A stretch of 41,259 nucleotides of DNA from Clostridia bacterium (lineage in GTDB: Bacteria; Bacillota; Clostridia; Oscillospirales; UBA644): contig JAFRTE010000024.1 in assembly GCA_017427285.1 (NCBI GenBank), forward strand, positions 1 to 41,259. The letters are read 5' to 3'. Below are positions 24,858-33,851 of this stretch, piece by piece. Under the pieces are notes generated by a model that saw nothing but the letters and a program-made list of their open reading frames with translations, was not told where the DNA came from and did not search any database. Within the stretch, counting starts at the first letter, position 1; each line of letters starts with the position of its first letter. Both the position numbers and the translations under genes were made by a program.

Positions 24858-25394
24858 ATGCAACAGACCAACGATGTTTTTTACGAACAGCTTTACGCGC
24901 GGAAAAAAACTTTCAAAGAATACGGCATTCAGGCGCTTATTTTTATTGTAACGATAGGTCTTTCCATGGCTGTATTCATGTTCTGCATGGCAAAACTTCA
25001 GCCATACGGACTTATGATAGGCACGATAAGCATAGGAATCCTCGTTTATTTCGGTTATAAGCTTTTCATGCGCCTTGACGTGGAATACGAATACATTTAT
25101 CTTAACGGAGAGATAGACGTTGACAAAATAATCTGCAAAAGCGAAAGAAGCCGTCTGCTTACCGTTAAAGCCGCCAATTTCGAACAGTTCGGAGAATACA
25201 ACGAGGCAACGCGGGAAAAGGTAGACTCTTATCCCGTAAACAAACGCTTCGACGTCCGTTCAAACAAAAGCGACAAGCTTTACTATGCCGTTTTCAACCA
25301 TAAGGAACACAACAAATCTCTTCTGATATTCGAGCCGGACGAACGGATATTCGAGGATATGAAACGCTACATCCCCAAATCCGTATGGCACTGA
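24858..25394 (+). CDS. two-helix membrane protein, DUF6106-like
   Basis: The 178-residue product has two adjacent hydrophobic helices (about 24-47 and 50-70), then a soluble domain beginning V-E-Y-E-Y-I-Y-L-N-G-E-I-D-V-D-K-I. That block matches my memory of the DUF6106 family of clostridia; the function is unknown. AAGGAGA precedes the ATG. The 3' end overlaps nnrD by 10 nt. Confidence 0.7.
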   Translation: MQQTNDVFYEQLYARKKTFKEYGIQALIFIVTIGLSMAVFMFCMAKLQPYGLMIGTISIGILVYFGYKLFMRLDVEYEYIYLNGEIDVDKIICKSERSRLLTVKAANFEQFGEYNEATREKVDSYPVNKRFDVRSNKSDKLYYAVFNHKEHNKSLLIFEPDERIFEDMKRYIPKSVWH

Positions 25395-26194
25395 AAATAA
25401 CGGATGATACCGTAAAAGCGATCATAAAAAAACGCCCCGAAAACTCGCACAAGGGCACTTTCGGCACGCTTCAGCTTTTCTGCGGTTCAAAAAACATGAG
25501 CGGAGCGCCGTATCTTGCCGCTTCAGGCGCGCTCAGATGCGGCGTGGGTCTTCTTTACGTCTCCGCAAAAGGGAAGCTCAGACGCGTTTTGCAGTCAAGA
25601 CTGGCGGAACCCGTTTTTTGCAAACTTAAAATATCGCCGAGAGCGACCGCTTTTGTCGTCGGCTGCGGCTCGGGCAAAAACGCAAAACACGTAAAAAAGG
25701 TTTTATCGCAGTCAAAACCCGCCGTTATAGACGCCGACGCGATAACGTGGCTGTCAAAACATAAAAAATACCTTATAAAAAAACGCTGCGAGACCGTGCT
25801 AACGCCGCACGAAGCGGAAATGTCGCGGCTGACAGGCAAGGACGTTTCCTTTATTTCGCAAAACAGAGAGCTTTGCGCCGCAGAAGCCGCAAAAGAATTT
25901 TGTTCGGTTATTTTGCTCAAAGGTCACGAAACCGTGATCGCTTTGCCGTCGGGCGAGATACTGATAAACACAACGGGTAACTCCGGGCTTGCAAAAGGCG
26001 GAAGCGGAGACGTTCTGGCAGGGATGATAGGCTCGTTTCTCGCGCAGGGCTATTCCGCAAAAGACGCCGCGACAGCCGCCGTATGGATTCACGGCAAAGC
26101 AGCGGATATACTTGCCTCCGACGTATCAAAACACGGTATCCTTCCTTCGGAAATACCTTTTGCCGCCGCAAGATTACTTGCGAGATTCGAGTAA
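25385..26194 (+). CDS. nnrD: ADP-dependent NAD(P)H-hydrate dehydratase
   Basis: Repairs hydrated NAD(P)H, using ADP in the bacterial enzyme. The 269-residue ribokinase-fold protein shows G-T-F-G-x-L near 25 (substrate lid), the L-T-P-H-E-A-E-M motif near 138, and the anion hole N-S-G-L-A-K-G-G-S-G-D-V-L-A-G near 198, with the catalytic Asp in G-S-G-D. The NnrE epimerase domain, often fused N-terminally, is absent, and no nnrE gene is in the window. Start overlaps the upstream gene by 10 nt. Confidence 0.93.
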   Translation: MALKITDDTVKAIIKKRPENSHKGTFGTLQLFCGSKNMSGAPYLAASGALRCGVGLLYVSAKGKLRRVLQSRLAEPVFCKLKISPRATAFVVGCGSGKNAKHVKKVLSQSKPAVIDADAITWLSKHKKYLIKKRCETVLTPHEAEMSRLTGKDVSFISQNRELCAAEAAKEFCSVILLKGHETVIALPSGEILINTTGNSGLAKGGSGDVLAGMIGSFLAQGYSAKDAATAAVWIHGKAADILASDVSKHGILPSEIPFAAARLLARFE

Positions 26195-26244
26195 TTTTGA
26201 AATAGGCGTTATTTTACTAAAATATTTCTTTTCGGGAAAAATAA

Positions 26245-27360
26245 ATGGAACACACACGCAGAACATGGGCGACGGTAAACCTCGCATCGGCAAAGGAAAA
26301 CATAATAAAAATACGCAAAATAGTCGGTCACGGCTGCGCTCTTATGTCCGTAGTAAAGGCGGACGCATACGGGCACGGCGCCGTTGAGATATCAAAAACG
26401 GTTGAAGATTATACGGATTACTTCGCCGTTTCAAATATAGACGAAGCTGTTCAGCTGAGGAATGCGGGAAGAAAAAAGCCGATCCTTATTCTCGGCTACA
26501 CGCCTCCTCACTCTATGAATCTTCTTGCCGAGTACGATATTACTCAGACGGTTTTTTCGTATGAATACGGAAAAATGCTTTCGGAAGCGGCAGAATCGAT
26601 CGGCAAAAAAGTAAACGTACATATAAAGATCGATACGGGCATGAACCGGCTCGGTTTCAGCGCGCAGTCCCCCGACGCATTTAACGTTTCGGTAAACGAA
26701 ATAAAAGAGCTTGCAAAAGAAAGCTCTCTTTGTTTTGATGGAATTTTTACGCATTTTGCCGTTGCCGACGAGCCGTCGAACCCGTTTACCCAAATACAGT
26801 TCAAGCGCTTTACCGATATTGTTTCCGCTCTTGAAAACGAGGGCATACGTTTCAGATTCCGCCATGCCGCAAACAGCGCCGCAATACTGAATTTTCCCGA
26901 AATGAAGCTCAATATGGCGAGACCCGGACTTATTCTTTACGGAATAACGACGAACCGTCCCGACAAGATCGGTCTGAAGCCCGTAATGGAGCTTAAAACG
27001 ACCGTTTCCTTCGTCCACGCTTTCAGAAAAGGCGACAGCGTGAGCTACGGACTGACTTATACCGCAGAAAAAGATATGAAAATAGCAACTTTGCCCATCG
27101 GATATGCAGACGGGCTTTTCAGAGCGCTTTCAAAAGACCTGAAAGTTGTTATCAACGGACAGTCCGCCCCTGTCATAGGCAGGATATGCATGGATCAGTG
27201 CATGGCTGACGTTACAGGTCTTGACGTAAATACCGAAGACGAAGTAACCGTTTTCGGCGAAGGGAAAAGCGTTTACGAATTATCCGATGCGATAGAAACC
27301 ATACCATATGAAATAATCTGCGATATCGGCAAACGCGTTCCGAGGATATACATACAGTGA
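26245..27360 (+). CDS. alr: alanine racemase
   Basis: PLP enzyme making D-Ala for peptidoglycan. The 371-residue protein has the PLP lysine K38 in V-V-K-A-D-A-Y-G-H-G, I-D-T-G-M-N-R-L-G near 131, A-R-P-G near 228, the second-domain Tyr in S-Y-G-L-T-Y near 263, and R-I-C-M-D-Q near 312. The ribosome binding site is poor (CGGGA). It follows nnrD by 50 nt, a common neighbour pair. bioY begins at a GTG overlapping its stop. Confidence 0.96.
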   Translation: MEHTRRTWATVNLASAKENIIKIRKIVGHGCALMSVVKADAYGHGAVEISKTVEDYTDYFAVSNIDEAVQLRNAGRKKPILILGYTPPHSMNLLAEYDITQTVFSYEYGKMLSEAAESIGKKVNVHIKIDTGMNRLGFSAQSPDAFNVSVNEIKELAKESSLCFDGIFTHFAVADEPSNPFTQIQFKRFTDIVSALENEGIRFRFRHAANSAAILNFPEMKLNMARPGLILYGITTNRPDKIGLKPVMELKTTVSFVHAFRKGDSVSYGLTYTAEKDMKIATLPIGYADGLFRALSKDLKVVINGQSAPVIGRICMDQCMADVTGLDVNTEDEVTVFGEGKSVYELSDAIETIPYEIICDIGKRVPRIYIQ

Positions 27361-27905
27361 AAAACAATATCAGACCGCTTGTTATGACCGCGCTTTTTGC
27401 CGCGATAACCTGCGTTCTTTCCGTAATATCGATCCCTCTGCCGTTTTCTCCAGTTCCGTTTACGCTTTCTCTTCTTGCCGTTTATCTTTCGGGCAGTTTT
27501 CTTTCGCCTCTTTGGGCTTTTCTTTCGCAGATAATCTATATTCTCATCGGCGTTGCGGGCGTTCCCGTATTTTCGGGCTTTCGCAGCGGTCCGGCGGTGC
27601 TTATCGGACCTACGGGCGGATTTTTGATCGCATATCCCGTTATGGCGCTTATTACGGCGCTTGCCGTTAAATATTTCAAAAGAAAAAACGGATTTTTTCT
27701 TCCCCTTGCCGGCATGATCGCCGCACTTTTTTTCTGCTATGCGCTCGGAACGGCGGTATACTGCCTTTACGCAAAAGCTTCCGTTGCCGCCGCGCTGCCC
27801 GCCGTTGTATTGCCGTTTATTCCGCTTGACGGCGTAAAAGCACTTATTGCGGCAACGCTGAGAGTTGCGGTAAACAAACGCACGGAAAAAGAAAACCGGA
27901 ATTAA
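27357..27905 (+). CDS. bioY: BioY, biotin-uptake S component of an ECF transporter
   Basis: A 182-residue integral membrane protein with about six helices. The BioY signature is clear: F-S-P-V-P-F-T-L near residue 30, F-x-G near 73, G-P-T-G-G-F-L near 84. It binds biotin and normally works with EcfA/EcfT, not found here. Start is GTG in a GTGA overlap with the alr stop, so translation is coupled. No BirA-like palindrome was seen. Confidence 0.95.
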   Translation: MKNNIRPLVMTALFAAITCVLSVISIPLPFSPVPFTLSLLAVYLSGSFLSPLWAFLSQIIYILIGVAGVPVFSGFRSGPAVLIGPTGGFLIAYPVMALITALAVKYFKRKNGFFLPLAGMIAALFFCYALGTAVYCLYAKASVAAALPAVVLPFIPLDGVKALIAATLRVAVNKRTEKENRN

Positions 27906-27964
27906 AATACTTAAGACAAAGACGCCGCGGTTTTGCGGCAAAAAACCGAAAGGAGCGGCGGAGG

Positions 27965-28096
27965 ATGCGTATCGCTTTTTGCGGATGTGATTTTTCGGAC
28001 AAAAACATTGCCTTGATCCGCTCAAAAGACGGAGTGGCGGACAATACCGATACTCTGCGCAGATCGGACGCTTTTTACAATGAGTTTAAGCTTTGA
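27965..28096 (+). CDS. small ORF, 43 codons, unknown
   Basis: ATG at 27965 preceded by AGGAG (27951-27955) at 9 nt, a better ribosome binding site than most in the operon. The product starts M-R-I-A-F-C-G-C-D-F and ends Y-N-E-F-K-L; it is soluble with two Cys near the start. I do not recognise it. Its last 17 nt overlap the start of the S26-type peptidase gene, suggesting coupling. Just upstream, two mutually exclusive hairpins can form (GCCGC/GCGGC and CGGTTTT/AAAACCG, about 27920-27950). Confidence 0.45.
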   Translation: MRIAFCGCDFSDKNIALIRSKDGVADNTDTLRRSDAFYNEFKL

Positions 28097-28548
28097 AAAG
28101 CTGCTTTCCCGCGACGGATATCTTGTATACAAAACGAGCGGTGTAAGCATGGAACCTATGCTTCGGCAAAACAGAGATACCGTGGGCATACGCATACCCT
28201 TGTCGCGTCTGAAAAAAATACGACGTTGCGCTCTATAAGCGCGGCTCAGATTATGTTCTTCACCGCGTGATCAAAGACAGAGGCAATTATTACCTTATTC
28301 GCGGAGACAATACGTATACGCTCGAAAAAGTTCCTGCAAGCGCAGTTATCGGCGTTTTAACGGACTTTCGGCGAAAGGGCAAAGAATACTGCGTATCAGA
28401 TAAGCCGTATCGGCTTTATGCCCGCATCTGGACCGCAATATACCCCCTGCGTCGCGGTTATGATCTCTTTCGCGGACTTTGCGTAAAATTAGCCAAAAAG
28501 CTCGGCATTCTACCGTTTTTAAAAAGACTTTTCAAGAGAAATCCCTAA
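28080..28548 (+). pseudogene. S24/S26-family (signal peptidase-like) peptidase, frameshifted at A7
   Basis: The zero frame (28080-28238) encodes 52 residues with the catalytic S-G-V-S-M-E-P-M-L (Ser23). After the run of seven A at 28212-28218 the family sequence continues one frame over: Y-D-V-A-L-Y-K, then Y-V-L-H-R-V-I with the expected His, then L-I-R-G-D-N. Removing one A gives 155 residues, the normal size of small clostridial S26-type peptidases of the Ser-His kind. The C-terminal tail is basic and amphipathic. The in-frame ATG at 28267 would start too late to include the active Ser. Either a pseudogene, transcriptional slippage, or an indel error. Confidence 0.85.
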
Positions 28549-28582
28549 CCGCAAAAAGGAAGGGAAAGACAGTTAAATAAGC

Positions 28583-28620
28583 GAAAAAAAGACAGACCCT
28601 TAAAGGCCTGTCTCTTATTT
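28583..28620. terminator. bidirectional intrinsic terminator
   Basis: A 9-bp stem with one mismatch (28590-28598 with 28605-28613) flanked by AAAAAAA on the left and CTTATTTTTT on the right. It ends the pheS-S26 operon (plus) and carB-dapF (minus). Confidence 0.88.
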
Positions 28621-28631
28621 TTTGAAAGGAA

Positions 28632-31600
28632 TCAGATTATTATCTCGCCGTCGAATATCTTGTCTGCGCTGCCGGTCATAAACACGGTCTCGTCGGTGTA
28701 TTTTATTTTGAGATCTCCGCCTATAAGCTTAACGGTGACCTCTTCGCCTTTCTTGCAGATTCCGTTTTCGCAAGCCGCAACCACAGCCGCGCACGCGCCT
28801 GTTCCGCAAGCCCACGTTTCGCCGCAGCCACGCTCCCACACGCGCATTTTAAGCGTTTTTTCGTCGATAACCTGAATGAATTCGGTGTTTATTCTTTCGG
28901 GGAATTTCTCGTAGTTTTCAAACTGCGGGCCGATTTTTTCGATATCGAGCTTATCAACGTTTTTAACGAATACGACGCAGTGCGGATTTCCGAGACCGAC
29001 GCAGGTGATGTTGTAGTTTTCGTCGCCGATGTTTACAAGACGGTCCACGACCTCTTCGCCGCTGAAATTTACGGGGATAGCCGCGGGATTGAGTATTGCC
29101 TTGCCCATATCAACGCAGGCGGAATCAACTACTTTATTGTGTATAAACAGGTGAAGCTCCTTAATTCCGCTTACCGTTTCGATAGATACGTCTTTTTTGT
29201 CTATCATATGGTTGTCGTAAAGATATTTGCCTACGCATCGTATCGCATTGCCGAACATTCTGCCTTCGCTGCCGTCGCGGTTATACATCCTTACTTTCGC
29301 GTCTGCTTTGTCCGAAGGACCTATAAGCACAACGCCGTCGCCGCCGATACCCGTATGTCTGTCGGAATACCTTACCGCAAGACCTTCGGGATTGTCTATC
29401 TTCTGATCGAAGCAGTTGAAATAGATATAGTCGTTGCCGCTTGCCATCTTGGTAAATCTGAGCTTTATTCTTTCAGAACGCATGCGGGTGATATCTATAA
29501 GCTCTATCGAACCTTCCGAATATTTGCTTTTCAGACTATGCGCAAGCGCATTCGCAGTGTCTATCGAGGTAAGACACGGAATAGAGCGTTCGACCGTCTT
29601 TCTTCTGATCTTTACGCTGTCTCTCGAAGGAAGTCTGCCTTTTGAAGAGGTTGAGATAACGTAATTTATCTTTCCGCTTTCAAGAAGCGTTATTGTGTTT
29701 TCTTCGCCCTCGTGGATCTTATCAACTACCGTTACGGGAATGCCTACCTTGCTTATTATATTCGCAGTACCGCGCGTTGCGTAAATCGAGAAACCGAGCT
29801 CGCTGTAGCGTTTTGCAAGATCCGCGACCTCGGGCTTGTCGCTGTCGCGGACGGTGATCATTACTCCGCCGGATTTTTTCATCTTGTATCCTGCGGCGAT
29901 AAGTCCCTTGTAGATCGCCTCTTCCATCGTGCTTGCAATTCCGAGCACTTCGCCCGTGCTCTTCATTTCGGGACCGAGATGGTTGTCCACGTCCGCAAGC
30001 TTTTCAAACGAGAATATCGGTACCTTGACCGCAACGTAAGGCGAGGTGGGGTAAAGCCCCGTGCCGTAGCCCATATCCTTCAGCTTTTCGCCGAGCATCG
30101 CCCTTGTGGCAAGATCTACCATCGGTACTCCCGTTACCTTCGTGATATACGGCACCGTTCTTGACGAACGCGGGTTTACTTCTATAACGTAAAGGTCGTT
30201 ATCATAAATAAGATACTGTATGTTTACGAGACCTTTCGTATTAAGGTCTACTGCAAGCTGTTTTGAAGCGGATATTATCTTTTCGGTAAGCTCGTCCGAA
30301 ACATTCCATGCGGGATAAACTGCTATCGAGTCGCCGGAATGGACGCCCGTTCTTTCTATATGCTCCATAATACCCGGGATAAGGATATCTTCTCCGTCGC
30401 ATACCGCGTCGACCTCAAGCTCCGTTCCCATAAGATATTTATCTATCAAAACGGGGTTTTCGATATTGTGAGAGAGGATTATCTGCATATACTCCTTTAC
30501 GTCGCTCTCTCCGAACGCTATGATCATATTCTGACCGCCCAGAACATATGACGGACGCAGCAAAACGGGATATCCGATCCGCTTTGCAACGGAAAGCGCC
30601 TCCTCGGTCGTCATAACCGTATCGCCGATCGGGCGTTTTATATGATATTTTTCGAGAAGTCTGTCAAAACGTTCCCTGTCCTCTGCGGCGTCTATGCTGT
30701 CTGCGGGGGTGCCGAGGATATTCACGCCGGACTTGTCGAGGAATTTAGTGAGTTTGATTGCGGTCTGTCCGCCGAACGCTACCACCGCGCCGAACGGCTG
30801 CTCGGTCTTTATTACGTTCATTACGTCTTCGGGCGTAAGCGGCTCAAAATAAAGTCTGTCCGCCGTATCGAAGTCCGTTGAAACGGTTTCGGGGTTGTTG
30901 TTTACTATTACAACTTCAAAACCGAGCTTTTTCAGCGCGCGGCAGCAGTGGACGGAGGCGTAGTCAAACTCTATGCCCTGCCCTATGCGTATCGGGCCCG
31001 CGCCGAAGACGATTACGGTCTTTTTATCGATGGAATGCTCGTTTTTAAATTCGAGTGCTTCGTTTTCATCATCGTATGTGGAATAAAAATACGGCGTTTC
31101 CGCAGCAAATTCCGCGGCGCAGGTATCAACCATCTTAAATACCGCGTCACGGTGATACTCCGGCTTTTTGCCTGTCAGCGCTTCTATTACCGAGTCGGGA
31201 TATCCGAGCTTTTTGGCTTCAAGATACTTTTCTTCGTCTATGCCGTCTTTAAGTGAAGCGGAAAATTCGGCGAGATGAAGTATTTTATGAAGGAACCATC
31301 TGTCTATCTTCGTTATTTCGTATATCTCGTCAACCGAAACGCCTCGTTTCAGCGCCTGATAAATAACGAAAAGGCGTTCGTCGTCGCAGTCGTAAAGGCG
31401 TTTGTGTATCTCTTCGTCGTCAAGCGCTGCAAGTTTGGGTGAATCGAGACTTGTAAGCGATATTTCGGCGCCTCGGACTGCCTTCATGAGCGCCTGCTCA
31501 AAAGACGTGCCTATCGCCATTACCTCGCCCGTCGCCTTCATCTGCGTGCCGAGCGTGCGCTTTGCATAAACGAATTTGTCAAACGGCCATTTCGGAAGCT

Positions 31601-32666
31601 TAACAACTATATAGTCTATCGTCGGTTCAAAGCATGCCGACGTTTTTTTTGTAATTGCATTGGGTATTTCGTCAAGATTGTATCCTACTGCGATTTTCGA
31701 AGCGACTTTCGCTATCGGGAAACCAGTCGCCTTCGAGGCGAGCGCGGACGAACGCGAAACGCGGGGATTAACCTCTATTACCGCATACTCCATGCTGTTG
31801 GGGTCGAGCGCAAACTGAACGTTGCAGCCGCCGTTTACACCGAGCTCCGAAACTATGTTGAGCGCGGCGGTTTTGAGCATCATAAACTCTTCCGTTGCAA
31901 GCGTCAGCGCGGGAGCGACAACTATGCTGTCGCCCGTGTGAATGCCGACGGGGTCAACGTTTTCCATACTGCAAACCGTAATAACGTTGCCGGAGCTGTC
32001 TCTTATAACTTCAAATTCTATCTCTTTCCAGCCGGAAACGCATTTTTCAACGAGTATCTGATTTATCGGCGACATACGTATACCCGTTGAGGCAACTTCG
32101 CGAAGCTCTTCCTCGTTATTTGCAATTCCGCCTCCCGTACCGCCGAGAGTGAATGCGGGGCGTATTATAAGCGGATAACCTATCTCTCCCGCAAAATCAA
32201 CAGCGGAAGCAACATCGGTAACAACTTTTGAGGGTATGCACGGCTGACCGATTTTAAGCATCGTTTCCTTAAACATCAGTCTGTCTTCGGCTTTGTCTAT
32301 CGTTTCGGGGTCCGCGCCGAGCAGACGCACGCCGTTTTTCTCAAGAAATCCTTCTTTTGCAAGCTGCATCGAAAGCGTAAGGCCCGTCTGTCCGCCAAGC
32401 GTTGAAAGGATCGAGTCGGGACGTTCCTTTTCGATTATTCTTTTAAGGACGGGAAGAGTGAGCGGCTCTATATATATTCTGTCCGCCATTTCCTTGTCCG
32501 TCATAATGGTCGCAGGGTTGGAGTTTACGAGCACGACCTCTATCCCCTCTTCGCGCAGCGCTCTGCACGCCTGCGTTCCCGCATAGTCAAACTCCGCGGC
32601 CTGACCTATAACTATAGGTCCCGAACCGATTACAAGTGTCTTTTTAATGGATCTGTCGAGCGGCAT
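28632..32666 (-). CDS. carB: carbamoyl-phosphate synthase large subunit fused to diaminopimelate epimerase domain
   Basis: One uninterrupted frame of 1344 codons. Residues 1 to about 1066 are a complete CarB: first ATP-grasp half (G-S-G-P-I-V-I-G-Q-A-A-E-F-D-Y near 14, E-V-N-P-R-V-S-R-S near 297), second half (G-A-G-P-I-R-I-G-Q-G near 555, E-V-N-P-R-S-S-R-T), and the MGS-like regulatory domain ending about 1055. Residues 1067-1344 are a full-length DapF (278 residues): F-T-K-M...G-N-D at the start, H-T-G-I-G-G-D-G, and E-R-G-C-G-E-T-W-A-C-G-T-G-A-C with catalytic Cys1287. The first catalytic Cys (normally M-C-G-N) is Phe1138 (codon 29253-29255). There is no ribosome binding site at the junction. 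CarB feeds Arg and pyrimidine synthesis; DapF makes meso-DAP for lysine and cell wall. Start abuts the carA stop. Confidence 0.93.
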   Translation of the reverse strand: MPLDRSIKKTLVIGSGPIVIGQAAEFDYAGTQACRALREEGIEVVLVNSNPATIMTDKEMADRIYIEPLTLPVLKRIIEKERPDSILSTLGGQTGLTLSMQLAKEGFLEKNGVRLLGADPETIDKAEDRLMFKETMLKIGQPCIPSKVVTDVASAVDFAGEIGYPLIIRPAFTLGGTGGGIANNEEELREVASTGIRMSPINQILVEKCVSGWKEIEFEVIRDSSGNVITVCSMENVDPVGIHTGDSIVVAPALTLATEEFMMLKTAALNIVSELGVNGGCNVQFALDPNSMEYAVIEVNPRVSRSSALASKATGFPIAKVASKIAVGYNLDEIPNAITKKTSACFEPTIDYIVVKLPKWPFDKFVYAKRTLGTQMKATGEVMAIGTSFEQALMKAVRGAEISLTSLDSPKLAALDDEEIHKRLYDCDDERLFVIYQALKRGVSVDEIYEITKIDRWFLHKILHLAEFSASLKDGIDEEKYLEAKKLGYPDSVIEALTGKKPEYHRDAVFKMVDTCAAEFAAETPYFYSTYDDENEALEFKNEHSIDKKTVIVFGAGPIRIGQGIEFDYASVHCCRALKKLGFEVVIVNNNPETVSTDFDTADRLYFEPLTPEDVMNVIKTEQPFGAVVAFGGQTAIKLTKFLDKSGVNILGTPADSIDAAEDRERFDRLLEKYHIKRPIGDTVMTTEEALSVAKRIGYPVLLRPSYVLGGQNMIIAFGESDVKEYMQIILSHNIENPVLIDKYLMGTELEVDAVCDGEDILIPGIMEHIERTGVHSGDSIAVYPAWNVSDELTEKIISASKQLAVDLNTKGLVNIQYLIYDNDLYVIEVNPRSSRTVPYITKVTGVPMVDLATRAMLGEKLKDMGYGTGLYPTSPYVAVKVPIFSFEKLADVDNHLGPEMKSTGEVLGIASTMEEAIYKGLIAAGYKMKKSGGVMITVRDSDKPEVADLAKRYSELGFSIYATRGTANIISKVGIPVTVVDKIHEGEENTITLLESGKINYVISTSSKGRLPSRDSVKIRRKTVERSIPCLTSIDTANALAHSLKSKYSEGSIELIDITRMRSERIKLRFTKMASGNDYIYFNCFDQKIDNPEGLAVRYSDRHTGIGGDGVVLIGPSDKADAKVRMYNRDGSEGRMFGNAIRCVGKYLYDNHMIDKKDVSIETVSGIKELHLFIHNKVVDSACVDMGKAILNPAAIPVNFSGEEVVDRLVNIGDENYNITCVGLGNPHCVVFVKNVDKLDIEKIGPQFENYEKFPERINTEFIQVIDEKTLKMRVWERGCGETWACGTGACAAVVAACENGICKKGEEVTVKLIGGDLKIKYTDETVFMTGSADKIFDGEIII

Positions 32667-33740
32667 TCAGTTCACCTTCGCTTTCCTTACGTTTTCGCAG
32701 AATTTACCGAACAGAAATCCCGTATCGTTCGGACCGTCGAGCGTTTCGCAGTGAAACTGAACGGAAAAGACGGGTCTGTCTGTAAATTCGATTCCCGCAC
32801 ACGTATTGTCGTTTAAATTTCTGTATATCATTTTTATATCGGACGGCAGTTTTTCGGCGTTTACCGCATATCCGTGATTCTGTACGGTAATATGCGTTTT
32901 TCCCGTTTCGGTGTTTATTACGGGGTGGTTTGCGCCTCTGTGTCCGTGTTTGAGTTTATATGTCTCGCAGCCGCCCGCAAGAGCGATGAGCTGATGTCCG
33001 AGCCCTTCGCCGAAAACCGGGGCGCCGCTTTCAAGCATAGTTTTTACTTCGTCCGCGATATTCATATAATCTTTCGGATTTCCGGGGCCTTCGGAAAGCA
33101 TTATCCCGTCCGCGCCGTAGCCAAGCGCCTCTTTTGCGGATGTAAAAGCGTTGACGCGTATAACGTTTGCGCCGCGCGCCGTGAGCTCTTTTACGGCGCT
33201 TTCCGCAGAACCGAGATCATATAAAACGACAGTAATATCGGCATTCTGCGCCGCATATTCCGTTTTTTCGGAGCAGGTGGTGTTTTCAACAGCCTTTTTT
33301 GTTTTGTAATTTTTCAGTTCGTTTAAATCGCAATCCGGAGTTTTTGAGATTTTGGCGTTCATCGTTCCGTTTTCACGAAGTATTCTCGTAAGCGCCCTCG
33401 TATCGATATCGCACATGCCTATAATGCCGTTATTTAACAAAAAGGTGGAAAGATTACCCTCGCATCTGAAATTCGAAGGACTTTCACACCATTCACGAAC
33501 TATATAAGCTTTCGGTCTCGCCGAAGAGACGCCGATTTCATCGGAAATAATACCGTAGTTTCCGGCAAGAGGAAACGTTTGAATAATAATCTGTCCGTAA
33601 TTGCACGGATCGGTGAGCGTTTCGGTATAGCCGATAACACCGGTTGTAAAAACAAGCTCGCCGAGGGTCTCGCCATAAGCGCCGAACGAACGTCCCTCAA
33701 AGACAGTGCCGTTTTCGAGAATCAAATAAATCCTTTCCAT
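32667..33740 (-). CDS. carA: carbamoyl-phosphate synthase small subunit with lost glutaminase Cys
   Basis: The 357-residue small subunit normally splits glutamine and channels ammonia to CarB. The N-terminal CarA domain (1-150) is intact in outline (L-E-N-G-T-V-F-E-G, then G-E-L-V-F-T-T-G-V-I-G-Y-T-E). In the class I amidotransferase domain the nucleophile motif G-I-C-L-G-H-Q reads G-E-G-L-G-H-Q, with Gly246 in place of Cys; His330 and Glu332 remain (F-H-C-E). S-N-G-P-G-D-P is changed to S-E-G-P-G-N-P. The changes cover several codons, so a sequencing slip is unlikely. The frame is open to 34007, but the ATG at 33740 has AGGAAG 4 nt upstream and gives the usual length. The CPS is predicted to use free ammonia. 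Confidence 0.93.
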   Translation of the reverse strand: MERIYLILENGTVFEGRSFGAYGETLGELVFTTGVIGYTETLTDPCNYGQIIIQTFPLAGNYGIISDEIGVSSARPKAYIVREWCESPSNFRCEGNLSTFLLNNGIIGMCDIDTRALTRILRENGTMNAKISKTPDCDLNELKNYKTKKAVENTTCSEKTEYAAQNADITVVLYDLGSAESAVKELTARGANVIRVNAFTSAKEALGYGADGIMLSEGPGNPKDYMNIADEVKTMLESGAPVFGEGLGHQLIALAGGCETYKLKHGHRGANHPVINTETGKTHITVQNHGYAVNAEKLPSDIKMIYRNLNDNTCAGIEFTDRPVFSVQFHCETLDGPNDTGFLFGKFCENVRKAKVN

Positions 33741-33851
33741 ATTGCTTCCTTTCAGATTGAAACTGTCCGATTGATAATAACGCGGTAAAAACCGGCTATA
33801 ATTAAAGCGGGATTTCCGAAAACGGAAGTCGCCGCAACAAGCATTACCTAT

